Program-made: the position numbers and the translations under genes
Assembly (NCBI GenBank): GCA_956465555.1
Contig: OY101127.1
Span: forward strand, 620,001 to 684,000
Direction: 5' to 3'
Length of the DNA: 64,000 nt
From: Nitzschia sp. pyKryTriq1
Taxonomy: Eukaryota; Bacillariophyta; Bacillariophyceae; Bacillariales; Bacillariaceae
Notes under the pieces: generated by a model
Database searches by the model: none
What the model was told of the DNA's origin: nothing
What the model saw: the letters and a program-made list of their open reading frames with translations, nothing else
Shown: piece after piece, positions 1-10,943 of the stretch
How the letters are laid out: each line of letters begins with the position of its first letter
Position numbering within the stretch: the first letter of the stretch is position 1

Positions 1-1903
1 CTTATTGACCACAACGACCGTGACGACGACAACCGCGTCCACGGCATCACCATCTCGACGACGGGCACGGTTGTGGGGACGATCGTCGTCGTTGGCAGAC
101 AAGAATAATGCCACGAGCGTCGATCCGGAAGAAGGAGCGCGCGACGACAACGATGATGGTGTCGACGATGGTGATTCTTCGAGTGGTGGCTTCTTTTCTC
201 AATTCAGATTCCAGCAGCAGCAAAAGTCAAATGGAGAACCAACCGATGAGGGCAAGAATGATCAAAAACTGGAAAAAGGTGAAGCGGAGAAGTCAAATGA
301 AAAAAATCAAGAGGCGGAGGAGTCTTCAAAGGCCAATGAGAGCACTTCCTCCCGGGAGAAATCTGTGTCTGACAGGAAGAAAGGAAGAGGGCCTTTTGGA
401 TTCTTCAAACCCATGGACGAGGTCAAAAAGAGCAAAAAAGAAAAGGAAGACGACACCTCCGACGTTGAAGAGCAGGAAATCATCGCAACGGTGGATACAG
501 ATCAAAAGGGAAAAGATGCTGCTGTAGATGCCGATGAAAAGGGTGAGGAGGATGAAACGGGCGAAACAGACAAGGTTGAGGACAGTGAAGATGAAAATGA
601 CGACAGCACAACACCTGCTCCAAACAACACCACACAAGCAGCCGATCCTGCTTTGACTTCCACCACAAGACCCCGAGTCTTTGTGTATAAAGCGGGTCCG
701 GTACCTGATACGTCGTCACCACTGGCCCGGCCCATGCCAGCTAGGTATGGCAGAGGGCCTCCGTCGCAATCTTCGCCGTTTGCGCCCCAAATAGATCACC
801 AAGCCTTGCTTGCAGCGACGGTGATCTCCGTGGTCAACGCGGCGTCTCGGTTGTGGATTATTGCGTGGATTGCCAAACGTCTCTCTGCTGAAGATGAATT
901 GTTGGCCCCCGAGCAACATTTTCGATGGGAATGCCTGAATGATCGATATTCCAAAGATGAGACGGTCTTGCAAAATATACTCACCAAACCACCACTTGGT
1001 TTTTCTCGTCTCCGGTGGGGGGGCTACCTGAAAAAATTGCGGCCCAAGAAACACTTCATCGCACCAAAGGGACCAGTGTTACCTACAAAGAGCGTGGTGG
1101 TAGTTGATATTACTCCCTCTGGATTCATCGAGATACCGTACTTGACCGACGTTGTGAACTTCTTGGTCGCATCTCACTCCAAAACACACTTTGGGACAGA
1201 TCCAGAAATTGTCTTGTTGGTCGAGAGCCCAGGTGGCGGTGTCTCACTGTTTGGTCTGGCTGCCGCACAGGTTGGTCGTCTCAAACAGATGGGTTTGAAC
1301 GTCACTATTTGTGTTGATGCCGTCGCCGCCTCAGGTGGATACATGATTGCTACCCAGGCCACGAAGCTGATAGGTGCCCCATTTGCCCAGCTTGGTTCGA
1401 TCGGGGTCATGTCAGAAGGTCTCAATTTCAATAGTCTGCTGACCAAACATGGTGTCAAACCGATGATTTTGAAAGCGGGAGATCAAAAGAATCGACTCAG
1501 CGCATTTGGCCAGGTGACGGACGAAGATCTCAAAGTAGAAACAAAGCATCTGGAAAAAATTCATGAAGCTTTTGTTGAGATGTGCCTGTCCGAGCGGCCA
1601 GCACTGGATCCTAGTATATGTGACGGCACAGTCATGGTGGCAGCTCAAGGATTTGAGCACGGTCTTGTTGATCGAGTACTCACCTCCGAAGAGTATATTT
1701 GGGAGTGTATCCAAGACGGGGCCCACGTATTGAAACTGCACAAAGCCTCACCTCGAGCACATCCACACTATTTCCTCTTTCGAGCGCTGGATGTATTGCC
1801 ACATCTCAAACAGAAACTGCAGCAATTGGATACGGGCAAACTACTATCTATGGCGATCCAGGGGAGCGCATTTGTTGGGATGGTGCTTCGAGCAATACGA
1901 TAG
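1..1903 (+). CDS. SohB-like signal peptide peptidase, family S49 (5' partial)
   Basis: Membrane-associated serine peptidase of the S49 (SppA/SohB) family, expected to cut membrane-embedded peptides with a Ser/Lys dyad. The frame is open to the left edge and the first possible start inside the window is a TTG at 5, so the true ATG lies outside. Counting from position 5, residues 1-250 are acidic, Ser/Glu/Lys-rich and probably disordered. A hydrophobic segment lies near 265-290. The peptidase domain follows: LLVESPGGG, then AASGGYM with the presumed nucleophile Ser at about 443, then GSIGVM, then KAGDQK with the presumed Lys at about 495. Order and spacing match bacterial SohB. The plastid or an endomembrane is a plausible site, but the targeting region is missing. 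It ends 342 bp from the convergent CP12-like gene. Confidence 0.9.
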   Translation, partial: LLTTTTVTTTTASTASPSRRRARLWGRSSSLADKNNATSVDPEEGARDDNDDGVDDGDSSSGGFFSQFRFQQQQKSNGEPTDEGKNDQKLEKGEAEKSNEKNQEAEESSKANESTSSREKSVSDRKKGRGPFGFFKPMDEVKKSKKEKEDDTSDVEEQEIIATVDTDQKGKDAAVDADEKGEEDETGETDKVEDSEDENDDSTTPAPNNTTQAADPALTSTTRPRVFVYKAGPVPDTSSPLARPMPARYGRGPPSQSSPFAPQIDHQALLAATVISVVNAASRLWIIAWIAKRLSAEDELLAPEQHFRWECLNDRYSKDETVLQNILTKPPLGFSRLRWGGYLKKLRPKKHFIAPKGPVLPTKSVVVVDITPSGFIEIPYLTDVVNFLVASHSKTHFGTDPEIVLLVESPGGGVSLFGLAAAQVGRLKQMGLNVTICVDAVAASGGYMIATQATKLIGAPFAQLGSIGVMSEGLNFNSLLTKHGVKPMILKAGDQKNRLSAFGQVTDEDLKVETKHLEKIHEAFVEMCLSERPALDPSICDGTVMVAAQGFEHGLVDRVLTSEEYIWECIQDGAHVLKLHKASPRAHPHYFLFRALDVLPHLKQKLQQLDTGKLLSMAIQGSAFVGMVLRAIR

Positions 1904-2245
1904 GGACGATTGGTTTCGATCAAGTGTTGGTGGCGTTCGAGTGGACTACTATTTTTGGCGTGCATTTCTTTTTAAAGTTTACTTTAGCTGGGATGTGTAA
2001 CGAAATACGCATCGTTCTACTTTCTGCGTTCGCGAACGACGCGACGCTCACCACAGAATTAAGAGTCCCATTCAATATGACGGGACGTGCAGAATTGTGG
2101 TCACGGGGAGACCCGACTTTGAAGTGATCGCTCAAAGACTGCGTGTACATGAGTGGTGGGTGCGGATGTATCTTTTGCTCGTGAGGAGAAGCAATCACAA
2201 GCTGATGATATTTCAAGAAGTCGCAAGAACCACGCATGGAGCATA
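1904..2245. other. Convergent intergenic spacer
   Basis: This spacer lies between two converging stop codons. I see only A/T-rich 3' flanks and short chance ORFs, and no RNA gene or repeat. Confidence 0.5.
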
Positions 2246-2713
2246 TTATTCACGTAGCTTGTTGTTGACATACGCTAGTCCTCGTTTCATCTCTTGTGCC
2301 AATCGACTTAATTCGGCCACCGATGGGTCGGCTCCCAAGTTTTCAAATTTATCGCAAGTAGCAATGAGTTGGTCCATCTTCCCATCGATCTTTTGCGACA
2401 AAATATCAAAGCTCCCCATCAGGGCTACAAAATCCATCGATTGGTTATTGTCTTGCGTTTGGTCTTGCTGCATAATATGACTTTCGGCCGCCCCCAATTC
2501 TTCCACAATGTCCCATGCCACCTTGCATTCGGAACTGCTTGGATCCGCTGCGCAGATGCGTTGGGCTTCGTTGATGGCTTCCTGTACCGACTGGTAGAGA
2601 TGCAATCCCATGGCCAAACGACCACATGTTGATGGTGGCGAAACAACGAAGCCATTGTTCTTTGTGATTGCCGATAATAGGAAAAGGGCTATGCATAACG
2701 GAAACTTGAACAT
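2246..2713 (-). CDS. CP12: CP12-like protein with plastid-type targeting
   Basis: CP12 is the small redox-sensitive linker that binds GAPDH and phosphoribulokinase in the Calvin cycle. This 155-aa protein begins with a signal peptide (about residues 1-20) followed by NNGFVVSP, where the Phe after a short polar stretch fits the bipartite plastid signal of diatoms. The core is clear: Cys54-x8-Cys63, then AWDIVEELGAAESH, the CP12 signature. The part after residue 80 is not standard. It is long, predicted helical, has one Cys only, and lacks the C-terminal Cys pair and acidic GAPDH-binding tail of plant CP12. Elongated, coiled-coil-like CP12 has been reported in a centric diatom, so this may be the diatom form. 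It is divergent with NUP98 across about 1 kb. Confidence 0.85.
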   Translation of the reverse strand: MFKFPLCIALFLLSAITKNNGFVVSPPSTCGRLAMGLHLYQSVQEAINEAQRICAADPSSSECKVAWDIVEELGAAESHIMQQDQTQDNNQSMDFVALMGSFDILSQKIDGKMDQLIATCDKFENLGADPSVAELSRLAQEMKRGLAYVNNKLRE

Positions 2714-3722
2714 TGTTGGATATCGGATACTGATATCGTTTTTTTACGTTGTTGGTTATGATGTTGGCTGTAACAAGTAGTCTACTACTCACTCTATCGT
2801 GCGTTGAAGAAGAAGAATGAAGAATGCCGGCCAGCTATCGGTACTTGTACAGTACCGGTAGGTTCGTAGCAGCGAGACGACTCGAGCTGGTTATCTTGAT
2901 CGAATGAATCCAGCTGACTGATGACCTTTTTGCTTTCTGCCGCCGGCTTGATGAGCGCGCGAGCTCGCCGCGCTTTGTCACAAGAGACAAGAGACGACTG
3001 AGCGCGTGGCGCGCGCGCCTCCATCACAGCGAAAGGCGAAACAAGAAACAACATCAACCCAAACCGCGCTACCGGTAGCTGTGCGGCGGCAGCGAGGACC
3101 GCACGCAGGCAGCCGAGGACCTCCGCTCTCGCCCTTTTTACGGTGTACGAGCAGTCTACTGGTACCAGTACCTGTACTCGTGTTACCTGGTACCGTACTC
3201 TGTACGGGTGGCTCGGGTTGCCGTCCAAACGCAAAGCATTGACAAGAAGAGAGGGGACGCCGTCATAGATTGCAACAGTGCAGTAATCTGAGGTAAGGAA
3301 ATTAAAATGGTAGAACGGCTGTGTATAGAGGGGACACTATCTATGTCTTGCAACAATCGACCCTTGTTGTTGCTGGCATCGGTGTTTGGTGGGGTGTCCT
3401 CGGCTCGGCTGTTGCCAGAACACAACCCGTCGCGTTTGAATGGTTTTAATTTTTTTTCACAGCATCTCACCGTCTTTGTTCGCGATCTCTCCAACATTGC
3501 GACCGCCTAATTACATCCATCGTCAACGTGAATTTTAGAGAAGTCATTCGATCTCCACATTTCCTCTGCACGTCTGCAACTCGGGATTGGCATTGCTTTA
3601 CCATTTTAGAACTGCCTTGCGTTTTTTGGGCGCACTCACAAACTCGCATCTATCGAATCGACCGTTGCCTCGACGTTTGCTGCAGCGACACGATAATTAT
3701 CAAATAGAATAGTCACACACTC
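2714..3722. promoter_or_regulatory. Divergent promoter region, CP12-like / NUP98
   Basis: This 1-kb spacer lies between two divergent starts and must hold both promoters. It contains GTAC/ACCGGT-rich blocks near 2839-2866 and 3160-3210, and a CG-rich stretch near 2945-3020. The short ORFs here have low-complexity or repeat-derived products and no recognisable domain. One 67-aa ORF at 3307-3510 (+) starts with a hydrophobic run but I see no further support for it. Confidence 0.5.
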
Positions 3723-6700
3723 ATGTTTGGTGCGCCGTCGAGCACGCCGTTTGGATCGCCACAAGGTGGTTTCGGTCAAGCAAACACCGCACCGGCCTTT
3801 GGTTCTCCTGCACCTGCCCCTTTTGGCGCGCCCGCCCCTTCTGGTTTTGGTGGTGGGTTTGGTGCTCCCGCTCCTGCTCCTTCTGGGTTTGGAGGCTTTG
3901 GAGCGCCTGCTCCGGCGCCGACCGGTGGTTTTGGAGGGGGCTTTGGAACTCCTGCACCCGCCCCATCGGCATTTGGAGGTTTTGGAGCTGCTCCCACGTC
4001 TTCGCCTTTTGGTGCCCCCGCGCCAGCCTCTGGTGGGCTTTTTGGATCTAACCCTGCACCAGCACCAGGTGGCTTGTTTGGCTCGGCACCGACTCCAGGA
4101 TCGGGTGGCTTCGGAAGCTCCACTTCGACATTTGGAGGCGGCGGTTTTGGAGCCTCTGCGCCAGCTCCTGCTTTTGGCGGGGGGTCCACTTTTGGAGCCC
4201 CAGCTCCAGCACCTACAGGACTATTCGGGTCCAGCCCCGCGCCTGCACCGGGTGGTTTTGGTGGATTCGGCGCATCGGCCCCCAGTGCTTTTGGAGCCCC
4301 GGCTCCCGCCCCACCCAGTGGACTCTTCGGCGCCCCTACGCAAGCACCGTCGTCGGGACTCTTTGGTGCGCCATCGCCGGTTGCCGGGGCAGCAGGCGGG
4401 GGTACAAAAATTCAACCCTACCAAGTAACAAATCGACAAGATGGCACATCCAGCATAAATTTGCAGGCGATTTCAGCCATGCCCGCCTATGAAAATAAAT
4501 CGTTTGAGGAATTGCGATTTGAGGACTATAGTCAGGGCAATCGCGGAGGTGGAGCAGCCGCTCCCGCGGGGGGGTTCGGTGGATTCGGAGCGCCGGCACC
4601 AGCATCTGGTGGTGGATTGTTTGGAGCCCCAGCTCCTGCTCCTAGCGGATTTGGAGCACCGGCTCCTGCGCCTGGTGGCTTTGGTGGTTTTGGAGCTCCA
4701 GCACCGGCGGTATTCGGATCTCCAGCTCCGGCACCTTTTGGGACACCTGCACCCGCTCCATTCGGAGCTCCACCCTCGGCACCTTTTGGTGCACCGGCTC
4801 AAGCCCCGGGTGGCTTTGGATCGTCTGCCTTCGGAGCCAAGCCGCCGGCCCCAGGGGGGTTGTTTGGATCACCATCCCCAGCACCAGGAGGCCTATTTGG
4901 TTCCAGCCCTGCTCCAGCCCCGGGTGGGCTATTTGGATCGGCGCTCACCCCAGCTCCTGCAGGCTTCGGAGCACCACCTACACCAGGTGGTGGTTTGTTT
5001 GGCGCCCCAGTACCGGCACCTGCCCCATTTGGTAGTGGTAAGTCAAACCGTTTTCCCAACTTTCTATTTTGTGTTCAATTCGCATTCTCACACTTATGTT
5101 TATGTTAGGATTTGGATCTCCCTCCCCTGCTCCTGGCAGTAGCTTGTTTGGCGCCCCTGCGCCGTCTTCCGCGTTTGGTGCGCCAGCTCCGGGAAGCAGC
5201 TTGTTTGGTGCACCCCCTCCGGCTCCGGGTTCGAGCCTGTTTGGTGCACCCCCTCCGGCGGGGGGCAGTCTCTTTGGGGCCCCCGCCCCCGCAGCCCCGG
5301 CATACTATAGCTATCCGCCCCCGGCTTCAGGTGGCTATGGGGCTCCTGCACCACCTCCGGCCATGATGCACGCCCCTCCTCCAGTGGGAAGCATCATCCC
5401 TCCACACACAGACGAGCTATTAGCATCGCAGTTGGCCGCCTTGGAGAAAAATCGAAAGGAATTGGAAGAAGCAGACAACTTTCGAAAGAGAACTGAAACC
5501 TCCTCAGTGTCGGGTGCAAGCATGTCGGAACGGGAAAGTTTAGGGGCTCTGGTACCCGTCAGAACTCCATATTCCGCCTACCGTGCGTCTCCGAAATCTA
5601 GTGCGAAGGTCCGCCCGAGAGGATTTGCATCCCCGGAGAAGACGCCAACTCCTTCATTGAGCCGATTAGGAAGTGGAGGAAAACCGATGGCAGCGCCAGA
5701 TACGCTGGCCGCAACTTCGGCAACACGCTTGAGAATCAACCCAAGCCCAAAACCAAAGCTCAAACTATCTTTCCAGACCGATTCATCCGGGCAATCTCCT
5801 TTGAAGATTGGCAATGGTCCTTCTCCGAAGTCCGGGCTACCACCGAAACCAACGGCCCCGGGAACGTCTGCTCCACCAAAGGGAGTGAACACGCCAAATG
5901 GTAGCTCCCACCATGGATACGATTATTACCAACGAGTCATTGGGTCGCCAGGAGATGAAGCTGCTGGTTCTACTAAGAAAATCAGCATGGTACCTTCCTT
6001 GACCAAGGCTGGATACAAATGCAGTCCGTCGATTGACGTCCTTTCCACTATGCCAGCGGAAGATCTCGCTACCGTCTCAAACTTCTCGGTGGAGCGACCC
6101 GGTGTTGGTATGATCGAATGGGAAGGAGCTGTGGATATCCGCGGAACAGACTTGGACGAAGTTGTTACCATCGAGCCGAAATCCGCGTCCGTCTACATGA
6201 AAGAAGAACAAGAAAACATGAAACCGCCAGTTGGAACCAAGCTAAATCGTTCGGCAGTCATTACACTGGAAGGCGTGTACGCACCCGAAGCCTCCCTAGA
6301 TGCGCAGGAAAAGTTTTCTAAAAAGGTGCAACGGCAAACCGCAAAGATGGGTGCCGAACTCATTTACTATGATGCCGCCACGGGAGTTTGGAAGTTACGG
6401 GTCCAGCACTTCAGCCGGTACGCATTGGACGACGACGATGATTCCTCGTTCGAGGCAGAGGCTGCGGCAACGAAGGTGCATTTTGAATCGGGGGAACGTG
6501 AAGGGCGTTCCCGGGCCGAGGAGGAAGGAATTCGGCGTCAGGCGACGCCATACAAGCCGCCTAGAGTCTTGCAGGGCGCGGCGGTGGTTGTGGAAGACGA
6601 GGACGATGATGACGACAGAATGCAAGCAGAAAACGATGTTGAAATGATTGACGAGTCTAAGGTGCTTGCACAGGCCGAAGCGGCCTTTGCGGCCTTGCAG

Positions 6701-8797
6701 ACCGTGGTTCAAGAACAAAGGAGCTCGAACCGAAAACGTCGGGAAGAGACTACTGCGTTCAAAGAAGAAATTGGAGCCGAGCCGAAAGCTGTTTCGGGAG
6801 GTCGATATATTCCGACGATGGAAGACCTGCAATTAGCATCTTCCAGGGGCGGCATATGCTCCGCTATCTCGAAAGATGCAGGCGTCGAACAGTCGTCCAT
6901 TGACTTCGGAAAACGAATGGGAGGGTCGTTTCGAGTCGGATGGAGCCCGGATGGCTCGTACTTTTGCCGCAACAAGGATAGTAGCTTGGTCCGACGTCGC
7001 CCAAAATTTACCACCGATAAGCCTGCAGCCGACTGCTCTATCCAATATCTAAAGCAGCACCAAGCAAATGCCAATAATATCGGGGACAAGGGGGGATGCC
7101 CACAGTTTCAACTTCCATCTGGCGAAGCTCTTGGCAGCGCTCTCAGATCTTATGTCGATCGTTCTCCCTCGACCAACAATGACAGCATGTCAGTTGCCAA
7201 AGAATCTTTTGCGCTATTGAAATGCCTTGGCAAGAGCGCAGATTCAAGCGAATCGCTAGTTCTTCCGGGGGAAAGGGATGTGGGCCAGGGTAGTTTGGAA
7301 GCTCATCGACTATTCGCTATTCAACAATGGCTGATAGAGTCGTGTTCCAACGAAGTGGCAGACGAAGTTAGAAAAGCTATTGCTGATCATCAAAAATACG
7401 CAGCGTTGCTCGCTGCCATCACCGGCGGTGACGCCGAGAGGGCTTGCTCTGTGGCTGATGATCTTGGACTACACCAACTTGCGTCTATGCTGGCCGCTGG
7501 CCCTGAAGCACGTGTGGACATTTTGAAAGAAGTTATGTCCTGGACCGACTCGGGTGCTGCCTCGACAATGCCAGACGATTTGATTCGATCTTACTTTGTT
7601 TTGGGAGGGGACCTGAAGATGGAAGAAGATATTTTCAAACGCAAGCACAGTCCATTTGATTGGCGACGTCGCTTGGCGATGTCACTCACCTATGGACCAA
7701 AAACCGTAGCACCGGACCTTGCTGCCTTGGTCACTGACTACGAGAACAAGGTTGCTCGAGGATTTGCGCCCTTTCCCCAGCCCCGCTACCTTGCCGGGAA
7801 AAAGAGTACTTCCAAGATAGAGTGTGTGTCTTTCCGCCTTCTTCGCCTGGTGAGACACGAGCTTGAAGTGCCGCTTCGGGAGATTGTTGACCCACGAGGC
7901 CACACCATTGCCGTACACGACTTTTCTCTTTCGTTTCATTTGGCTGCCGCAATATCCGCAATGGAATGTTCTGCACCACTAGGTCATGTCGAGGAACAGA
8001 TGTTGATTGACGGTTACGCTGCACAACTGATTGCCGATGGAAATTGGGAATGGGCAGTGTATGTGCTACTTTGTCAGTTTGGTCCCACTTCGGACTCGAT
8101 ATCTGCGTGGAAACGACATCAGGCAAAAGTCCTTGTGCTCCAAAATTTCCGAGGCTATGCCACTGATAGACGCTTTTTTCTCGAGCGTATTGGGGTTCCG
8201 AAGCTCTGGTTTGAAGAAGCACTTGCCCTTCAATGCTCTACAAATGGGGATGCAGTTGGGTACCTATCACACATGGTCAAAGTAAACCCGGACGAAGCCT
8301 GCGCTTCCCTGGAGAATACCTTTATTCCCAACATGTTCTTCATGAACAAGGGAATGCTAGCTGAAGCGCGAATAGTCCTCGATGCCTTTTCTGTGGATTC
8401 CGATTCTTTGGCAGGCGCTGTCTTTGACTTTTTCTACATCTACGAGGACATATTGCGGTTGGAACAAGCTGCTCAGGCAGAAATTGACTCAGAAGTACCG
8501 CCTATGCTGGAAAGATGCGAGCAAGTGGAACGCACGTTCGCGGCTTACAAGTCTGGCGAAGCCAAGCTCCAAGGGCCAACTCTTCGTATCATTCCTGGTA
8601 CCAGAACAGTTCCTATGGCTTGCTTTCTTGCAGAGGGTCTCTCTCAAATATCACTTTTTAAGCTTCAACTACAAGCGTTGAAATCTCAGTTGAGTCTGTC
8701 GAGCACTGCGACACAGATCCTCAACCTAGCTCATCCGAGCGACATGATGGATATCGGCATCTCGGCCCGAGAAAATATTCTTCGTTGGCTGATGTAG
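3723..8797 (+). CDS. NUP98: Nucleoporin NUP98-NUP96 precursor, two exons
   Basis: Nuclear pore precursor that autocleaves into the FG nucleoporin NUP98 and the scaffold NUP96. Exons are 3723-5037 and 5109-8797; the 71-bp intron starts GTAAGT, ends TAG and restores frame through a split Gly codon, giving 1667 aa. Residues 1-226 and 276-560 carry FG and GLFG-type repeats spaced by Ala/Pro linkers such as GAPAPAP. Residues about 227-275 form the GLEBS motif (KSFEELRFEDY) that binds Rae1/Gle2. The autoproteolytic domain ends in QHFSRY, predicting cleavage between Phe873 and Ser874. The remaining 794 aa are NUP96: PGVGMIEWEG near its start, an acidic linker, then the helical domain with SPFDWRRRLAMSL. 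The stop is 47 bp from the convergent SET gene. Confidence 0.95.
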
Positions 8798-8844
8798 ATT
8801 TTACAAAGAGTGTAGGCATAACTGTCAAATCTTTTAACTCTTGC

Positions 8845-9687
8845 CTACATACTGTACCAGTCTTTGGCCCAACCCGGGTACGGCTTTGTGAGGCCATAGT
8901 CGAGAAAAAGCTCTTCCCCCTCCGCAATGGGCTCTAAGACTACCATTGCAGCCCCACATACGGGTTCTCGTACGGTATCGTGCGAAGAATCGTCCTGGGA
9001 TTTCCGGAAGTAAACAATTCGCTCTTCTAATGGATCAAAATACCATGGCGAGCCATCCACTCTGGTTCGATTGGGGATGCCGTAGTAATCATCATCGCAG
9101 TTATTATTATCCCTCTCGTGCCAACCCGAAGAGGATGGCAACAATCGAAATACATCTTGCCACAAAAAGGACAGAACAGCAATGTTGGCCTTGGATCCGC
9201 TATTGTGATTGACTAAGTGACCACAAGCGGATGGATTTTTGTCAAGCCATACTATAGATGTTTCGTCCTTCTGTAGATCTTCTTCTTCCTCCAAAACTAC
9301 CTTACAGGCACGACCGTCCAAATAGCCGCCCCCTCTCACGTCTTGCAGATTCAAAATGTATGCATTTTCTTCCACCAAAAGCCCACTGGGCGTCCTTTGA
9401 TCAGCCAAATATACATATTCTACCCCGTCCACAACCGGTGAATTAGGCAAGGGTGGAGTGTACACGCCGGGATAAACACAGGCTACTTGACCTGTGAGCA
9501 AGGGTTGCTGGGCATAGACTCCTGCCCCTGCCCCAGGGATGGTGCTTCGTTCTACTCGCACTCGTGGTTTATGAGATTTCCGCAATAATATTTGGATTTC
9601 CTTTGCAATCGATCGGTCAAAGGCGAGTGGGGTAGATGAGACTGTAAGCACTGGCACTAGTCTCCAAAATGACGATGAAAAAAGCAT
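8845..9687 (-). CDS. SET-domain protein (probable lysine methyltransferase)
   Basis: SET domains transfer methyl groups from S-adenosylmethionine to lysine, on histones or on other proteins. I use the ATG at 9687 (280 aa). The frame stays open upstream to a TTG at 9858, but that extension runs into the repeat element and has no ATG. The N-terminus is hydrophobic, ending near SSTPLAFD, possibly an organelle or secretory signal. The domain shows STIPGAGAGVYA near its start, GHLVNHNSG (the NHxxx SAM-site motif, about 157-165) and EELFLDYG near the end. No post-SET cysteine cluster is seen, which argues against a classic histone methyltransferase and for a non-histone target. The substrate is unknown. 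Confidence 0.8.
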   Translation of the reverse strand: MLFSSSFWRLVPVLTVSSTPLAFDRSIAKEIQILLRKSHKPRVRVERSTIPGAGAGVYAQQPLLTGQVACVYPGVYTPPLPNSPVVDGVEYVYLADQRTPSGLLVEENAYILNLQDVRGGGYLDGRACKVVLEEEEDLQKDETSIVWLDKNPSACGHLVNHNSGSKANIAVLSFLWQDVFRLLPSSSGWHERDNNNCDDDYYGIPNRTRVDGSPWYFDPLEERIVYFRKSQDDSSHDTVREPVCGAAMVVLEPIAEGEELFLDYGLTKPYPGWAKDWYSM

Positions 9688-9821
9688 TGTGCGAAAATAA
9701 TGAGTTGTTGCATGAAAGAGTCTTCGAAACAGGAAGGATGCTGGTTGCAATTGTTGCAATGCAAGATAAAAAGCCTTTGGTCGGTTATTACGACATGTTC
9801 GTAGTGAGCGGAGGTCGCAGG

Positions 9822-9974
9822 CGAATAAATCTAGCCAAAGAGCGTAGGATAGTTGCAAGTAGTAACATGAAAGTTATGAAAGTATTACGACGACCAGCAA
9901 CAAGCGATCGGTGACAGTCATTCTCAAAATGACCCGACCGCTACTGGCCTGACTAATATGACCCCATTAATTCG
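9822..9974 (+). repeat. Left 153-bp direct repeat
   Basis: This copy is identical to 10285-10437. Its left edge (CGAATAAAT) is shared with the diverged inverted copy at 63646-63710, which supports it as a real element terminus. Confidence 0.9.
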
Positions 9975-10284
9975 GTCCCTGTGAACTAGCAACCTACCAT
10001 TTTGGTTGGTAATAGTTCATCTTTGTCCACGCTCTATTTCACTGCCTACTCTTTGGGCAGCACCGGCATCAAAGCCAATGTATCCCAACACTGTATCAAT
10101 AGGGTCCATGCTAGTTGCAACTATGATGATGATCGGTCGTCACGCTCGTCCTAAGAATTTTCAAATTCACAAGTCTTGTCAGCAGATGCTGACTAAAACT
10201 ACCGGTGATCTCTCAACAAGATATATTCCACCGATATACAATTACTCTGTATAGCTTCAGACTAAGAGATTGGGTCTAATAAAC

Positions 10285-10437
10285 CGAATAAATCTAGCCA
10301 AAGAGCGTAGGATAGTTGCAAGTAGTAACATGAAAGTTATGAAAGTATTACGACGACCAGCAACAAGCGATCGGTGACAGTCATTCTCAAAATGACCCGA
10401 CCGCTACTGGCCTGACTAATATGACCCCATTAATTCG
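10285..10437 (+). repeat. Right 153-bp direct repeat
   Basis: This copy is identical to 9822-9974. It is followed at once by the flanking CGCAGG and then GTAC-rich sequence. Confidence 0.9.
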
Positions 10438-10943
10438 CAGGTACTAGTACATACCGGTATTGTACCTGCCTTGCTTATCACAGTATGTACGGTACCGGTA
10501 TGTACCTGTACCTGGCGTCCGTCGGATTGGATTGGGATGCCTCTCGCGCGGTCAAAAGCAATCCAAAAATGCTTGGAGTCGAATGAATCTTACCGGTAGG
10601 CTAATTTTACTGTAATAACAAATGCCATCCTTTTACCGGTACGTACGGTAGTATTCATACTTTTACAGGAGTTCTAATGCTGACAGCGACGGCATGAAAT
10701 TTTCACCTTATTCTGTTCAATTTCCAAGCAACTCGTAGCGATTTCTCGTCTCTCTGCCAAAATACTGTCGCCCTCACCTCGAACAGGAAAAACGTTTCTT
10801 CATAGCTGCACTTGTCCTTCCGATCGAGCCACGACGATGGGAATCTCTTTGAAGGAAGCAGTGCGCGTGTGAATGAATTTCATCCTCGATCATCATCATC
10901 ATCATAATCTCGTTGATGTTGTCAAAATAATTGTCAAGAAATA

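Larger units (their letters stand above)
9822..10437. mobile_element. Small non-autonomous element with 153-bp terminal direct repeats
   Basis: Two 153-bp copies, 9822-9974 and 10285-10437, are identical base for base on my reading and lie in the same orientation around a 310-bp centre with no coding capacity. Each repeat begins CGAATAAAT and ends ATTAATTCG, which is an imperfect inverted pair. The sequence TCGCAGG occurs at 9815-9821 and again at 10435-10441, so a 5-bp GCAGG flanks the unit like a target-site duplication. The layout resembles a terminal-repeat retrotransposon in miniature (TRIM), but the ends are not the usual TG...CA and I recognise no primer-binding site. A partial tandem duplication is the main alternative. 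The perfect identity implies a recent event. Confidence 0.6.
9688..10943. promoter_or_regulatory. Divergent promoter region, SET / REV1, with inserted element
   Basis: Both promoters must lie here. About half of the spacer is the terminal-repeat element at 9822-10437. The right part holds a GTAC-rich block (10438-10516), then 10860-10930 with an ATCATC run just before the REV1 start. Confidence 0.55.

Noticed and set aside
2794-3242. 146-codon minus ORF and 78-codon plus ORF
   Set aside because: They overlap each other in CG- and GTAC-rich promoter sequence and lack domains.
3776-5059. Long antisense ORFs opposite the FG repeats
   Set aside because: They are by-products of the repeated GGN/GCN codons of NUP98; their products are Gly/Pro/Ala repeats.
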